Shown: positions 6,301 to 8,227 of the stretch, one piece after another | How positions within the stretch are numbered: position 1 is the stretch's first letter | How the letters are laid out: the number at the start of each line of letters is the position of its first letter | Assembly (NCBI GenBank): GCA_015486655.1 | Contig: WFRF01000248.1 | Coordinates: forward strand, 1 to 8,227 | DNA: 8,227 bases | Source of the DNA: Caldifarciminota bacterium | GTDB taxonomy: Bacteria > Hydrothermota > 32-111 > QNBC01 | Direction: 5' to 3' | Notes under the pieces: model-generated | Database searches by the model: none | Told to the model about the DNA's origin: nothing | Seen by the model: the letters and a program-made list of their open reading frames with translations, nothing else | Program-made: the position numbers and the translations under genes

Positions 6301-6914
6301 TGACGAAAAGAGCAATTATTCTGATTTCCGGGAGAGGTTCCAATCTTTTGGCGATAATAAAAGCAGTTAAAGAAGGTTATTTAAAAGATTTGGAGATAAT
6401 CAAGGTTATCAGCGATAACCCGGAAGCTCCCGGGATAGAAAAGGCAAAAGCCGAGGGCTATGATGCCACTTATGTCTCTCCGGGGGCAAAAAAGGCGAGG
6501 TTTGATGAAGAGGGTTTGAAAAGATATGTTGGAATAATAAGGGAATCCGGAGCAAATTACATATTTCTTGCCGGGTTTATGAGAATATTAGACGAAAAAA
6601 TTATAAACTCGGTCGATGCCGTTCTGAATATACATCCAAGTCTATTACCGTCTTTTAAGGGGTTAAATGCACAGAAACAGGCAATAGAGTATGGAGTCAA
6701 GGTTTCAGGGTGTACTGTTCACTTTGTTGATGCGGGGGTTGATACGGGGCCTATTATAATTCAAAGAACAGTGCCTGTGTATGCAGATGATACCGAAGAG
6801 TCACTTGCGGAAAGAATTCTTGCAGAAGAGCACAAAGCTTATCCCTATGCAATAAAAAAGCTAATCGAGGACAAACTTGAGATACATGGAAGAATCGTGA
6901 AGATTAAGGAATGA
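6300..6914 (+). CDS. purN: Phosphoribosylglycinamide formyltransferase (GART), 10-formyl-THF dependent
   Basis: The enzyme transfers a formyl group from 10-formyltetrahydrofolate to GAR in the third step of de novo purine synthesis, in the cytosol. From ATG 6300 it has 204 residues, normal for PurN. The glycine-rich phosphate loop SGRGSNL is at 10-16. AGFMRIL (91-97) is the folate-pocket strand. NIHPSLLPSFKG (110-121) holds catalytic Asn110 and His112. HFVDAGVDTGPII (141-153) holds the catalytic Asp148, with the Asn-to-Asp spacing of 38 residues seen in the E. coli enzyme (106/144). All key residues are present. Two GTG codons at 6294 and 6297 are in frame, but ATG 6300 gives the typical start (MTKRAIILISG). 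It overlaps the previous stop as TGATG, with AGGTGG (6292-6297) as a close ribosome binding site, which implies translational coupling. Confidence 0.95.
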   Translation: MTKRAIILISGRGSNLLAIIKAVKEGYLKDLEIIKVISDNPEAPGIEKAKAEGYDATYVSPGAKKARFDEEGLKRYVGIIRESGANYIFLAGFMRILDEKIINSVDAVLNIHPSLLPSFKGLNAQKQAIEYGVKVSGCTVHFVDAGVDTGPIIIQRTVPVYADDTEESLAERILAEEHKAYPYAIKKLIEDKLEIHGRIVKIKE

Positions 6915-8227
6915 ATAACTTTAAAAACAGTATTATTTTAACCGCTGCTTCAGCAGTACTGCTTGCATTTTGTTTTTTCCCCTTACCTTTGTTATATAAA
7001 ATAATTGTTCCTTATCTCATATTTATCCCGATGTTTTACATATTTAAAAAGCGGAACTCATTAAAAAAATTTTTTACGATAGGATTTGTGTTCGGTTCCG
7101 TTATGTTTGCCATTCTTTTGTATTGGATGTTTATATTGAAAATAGAAGATGTTAACCCCTGGTTGATTCGCCTGGGAGCATTTTTACTTGTTATGTTTAT
7201 AGGTATCCAATATGGAATAGGATTTCTGATTTTCGGTTGGATTAAGAAAAAATACAATGTAGTTTGGCCATTTATTGCTGTATTTCCGCTTATCGAATTC
7301 TGGAGAGGGCTCGGACCTTCTTTCGGGTTTCAGTGGGGTATTATACCTCTGACACAATCATACTTTCCTTATGTTATTCAATATGCCGATTTAATAGGGG
7401 TATACGGTATTACTACAGTCATTATAGCCGTAAATTATCTGCTGTTTAAATATATTTCGACAAAGAAGATAAAATATACGATTTATTTGATTGTGATTAT
7501 AATAACCGTAGTAGTTTACGGAATGTTCAGTTTACATAATTACAAAGGGTATAAATCCATTAAAATAGGTATTGTGCAACCGAATGTTGCACCTTATATA
7601 AAACACCGTGCCGACTTTATAAATGAAAGATTTGAAAGGCTCGAAAATATGTCAAAAGAGCTGGCCGATTCCGAAGTAAATATGATTGTTTGGCCTGAAA
7701 CGGCAAGCCCTGTTTATCTTAATTACAGGAAAGACCTTCTTAGAAGAATACAGAATTTTGTAGATTCGATTAATATACCCATTCTTACGGGGACACCCAT
7801 AGTGGATTTTGAGCATAAGGGACCTGTTAAGTACTATAACGGGGCAATGCTGCTGCTTCCTCGGGACAGTGTGGAGATTTACAGGAAGATTCTTCCCGTG
7901 CCTTTTGTTGAGAGAATGCCATATGCGGACAAATTTAGTTTTATGAAAAAAATTGATTTAGGTGAAGGCGATTATTCGGTAGGACAAGAATATACAGTGT
8001 TTTCGGCAGATAACATAAAATTCTCCGTAATTATTTGTTTCGAATCTATGTTTGAAATCTTATCGAGGGAATTTACAAAAAGAGGAGCGGAGTTTTTGGT
8101 AAATATAACGGAAGATGCGTGGTTTGGGAAAACATCTTTCTCATATATGCACAATTCGTTTTTACCCATAAGAGCAATAGAAAACAGAAGAACAATTGTA
8201 AGATGTGCCAATACCGGTATTTCCGGA
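6911..8227 (+). CDS. lnt: Apolipoprotein N-acyltransferase, 5' part
   Basis: The frame is open from ATG 6911 to the window end, giving 439 codons and no stop; about 70-100 residues should follow. Lnt moves an acyl chain from a phospholipid to the N-terminal cysteine of lipoproteins at the inner membrane, which allows sorting to the outer membrane. Residues about 1-210 hold seven or so hydrophobic segments (roughly 8-26, 31-45, 55-75, 86-110, 117-130, 160-180, 188-206), with the family motif PLIEFWRGLG...FGFQWG (126-143). Residues 216-439 are the nitrilase-like domain. The catalytic triad is visible: Glu263 (VWPETA), Lys326 (YRKILPVPFVERMP) and Cys376 (IICFES). NITEDAWFGKT (398-408) and AIENRRTIVRCANTGIS (422-438) are the usual downstream motifs, but TED replaces the more common TND. 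The start overlaps the purN stop as ATGA, so the two are probably co-translated. The missing part includes the last membrane helix. Confidence 0.93.
   Translation, partial: MNNFKNSIILTAASAVLLAFCFFPLPLLYKIIVPYLIFIPMFYIFKKRNSLKKFFTIGFVFGSVMFAILLYWMFILKIEDVNPWLIRLGAFLLVMFIGIQYGIGFLIFGWIKKKYNVVWPFIAVFPLIEFWRGLGPSFGFQWGIIPLTQSYFPYVIQYADLIGVYGITTVIIAVNYLLFKYISTKKIKYTIYLIVIIITVVVYGMFSLHNYKGYKSIKIGIVQPNVAPYIKHRADFINERFERLENMSKELADSEVNMIVWPETASPVYLNYRKDLLRRIQNFVDSINIPILTGTPIVDFEHKGPVKYYNGAMLLLPRDSVEIYRKILPVPFVERMPYADKFSFMKKIDLGEGDYSVGQEYTVFSADNIKFSVIICFESMFEILSREFTKRGAEFLVNITEDAWFGKTSFSYMHNSFLPIRAIENRRTIVRCANTGISG

Overview
This is an AT-rich, wholly bacterial, protein-coding window. Every supported gene lies on the + strand. 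The best clues to the organism are a large exported protein that ends in a type IX secretion (Por-type) C-terminal sorting domain, an apolipoprotein N-acyltransferase (so an outer membrane with triacylated lipoproteins), and a bacterial archease. Together with the AT-rich composition this suggests an uncultivated Gram-negative lineage of the wider FCB/WOR-3/Cloacimonadota kind. That placement is an inference from gene content and style; no marker gene in the window settles it.

Layout. (1) Positions 1-317 hold the 3' end of an archease gene, cut by the window edge. (2) Positions 422-2833 hold an 803-residue secreted protein: signal peptide, a seven-repeat beta-propeller (SBBP-like, almost exactly 50 residues per repeat), a CARDB-like beta-sandwich, a GATase-like/alpha-beta domain and a T9SS sorting tail. 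It has its own ribosome binding site and a possible promoter, and is followed by a strong 16-bp hairpin terminator. (3) Positions 2834-3289 are a 456-base non-coding gap. It carries the terminator, a compound palindromic repeat of two 8-bp hairpins bracketed by GTCA/TGAC, a second double-hairpin repeat, and a promoter with a perfect TTGACA box. (4) Positions 3290-8227 hold a tight five-gene run: holA (DNA polymerase III delta), an acidic coiled-coil/zinc-ribbon protein of unknown function, a small protein that looks like a degenerate DegT-type PLP-fold aminotransferase, purN (GAR formyltransferase) and the first 439 codons of lnt. Gaps in the run are 10 bases or overlaps (TGATG before purN, ATGA before lnt), so it is probably one operon.

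The operon mixes replication, purine synthesis, lipoprotein maturation and two uncharacterised proteins, as is common in housekeeping operons of small bacterial genomes. I see no defence system, CRISPR array, tRNA, rRNA or transposase. The parts most worth a second look are the PLP-fold protein that seems to lack the catalytic lysine, the zinc-ribbon protein beside holA, and the compound repeat cluster. None amounts to proof of a new system.
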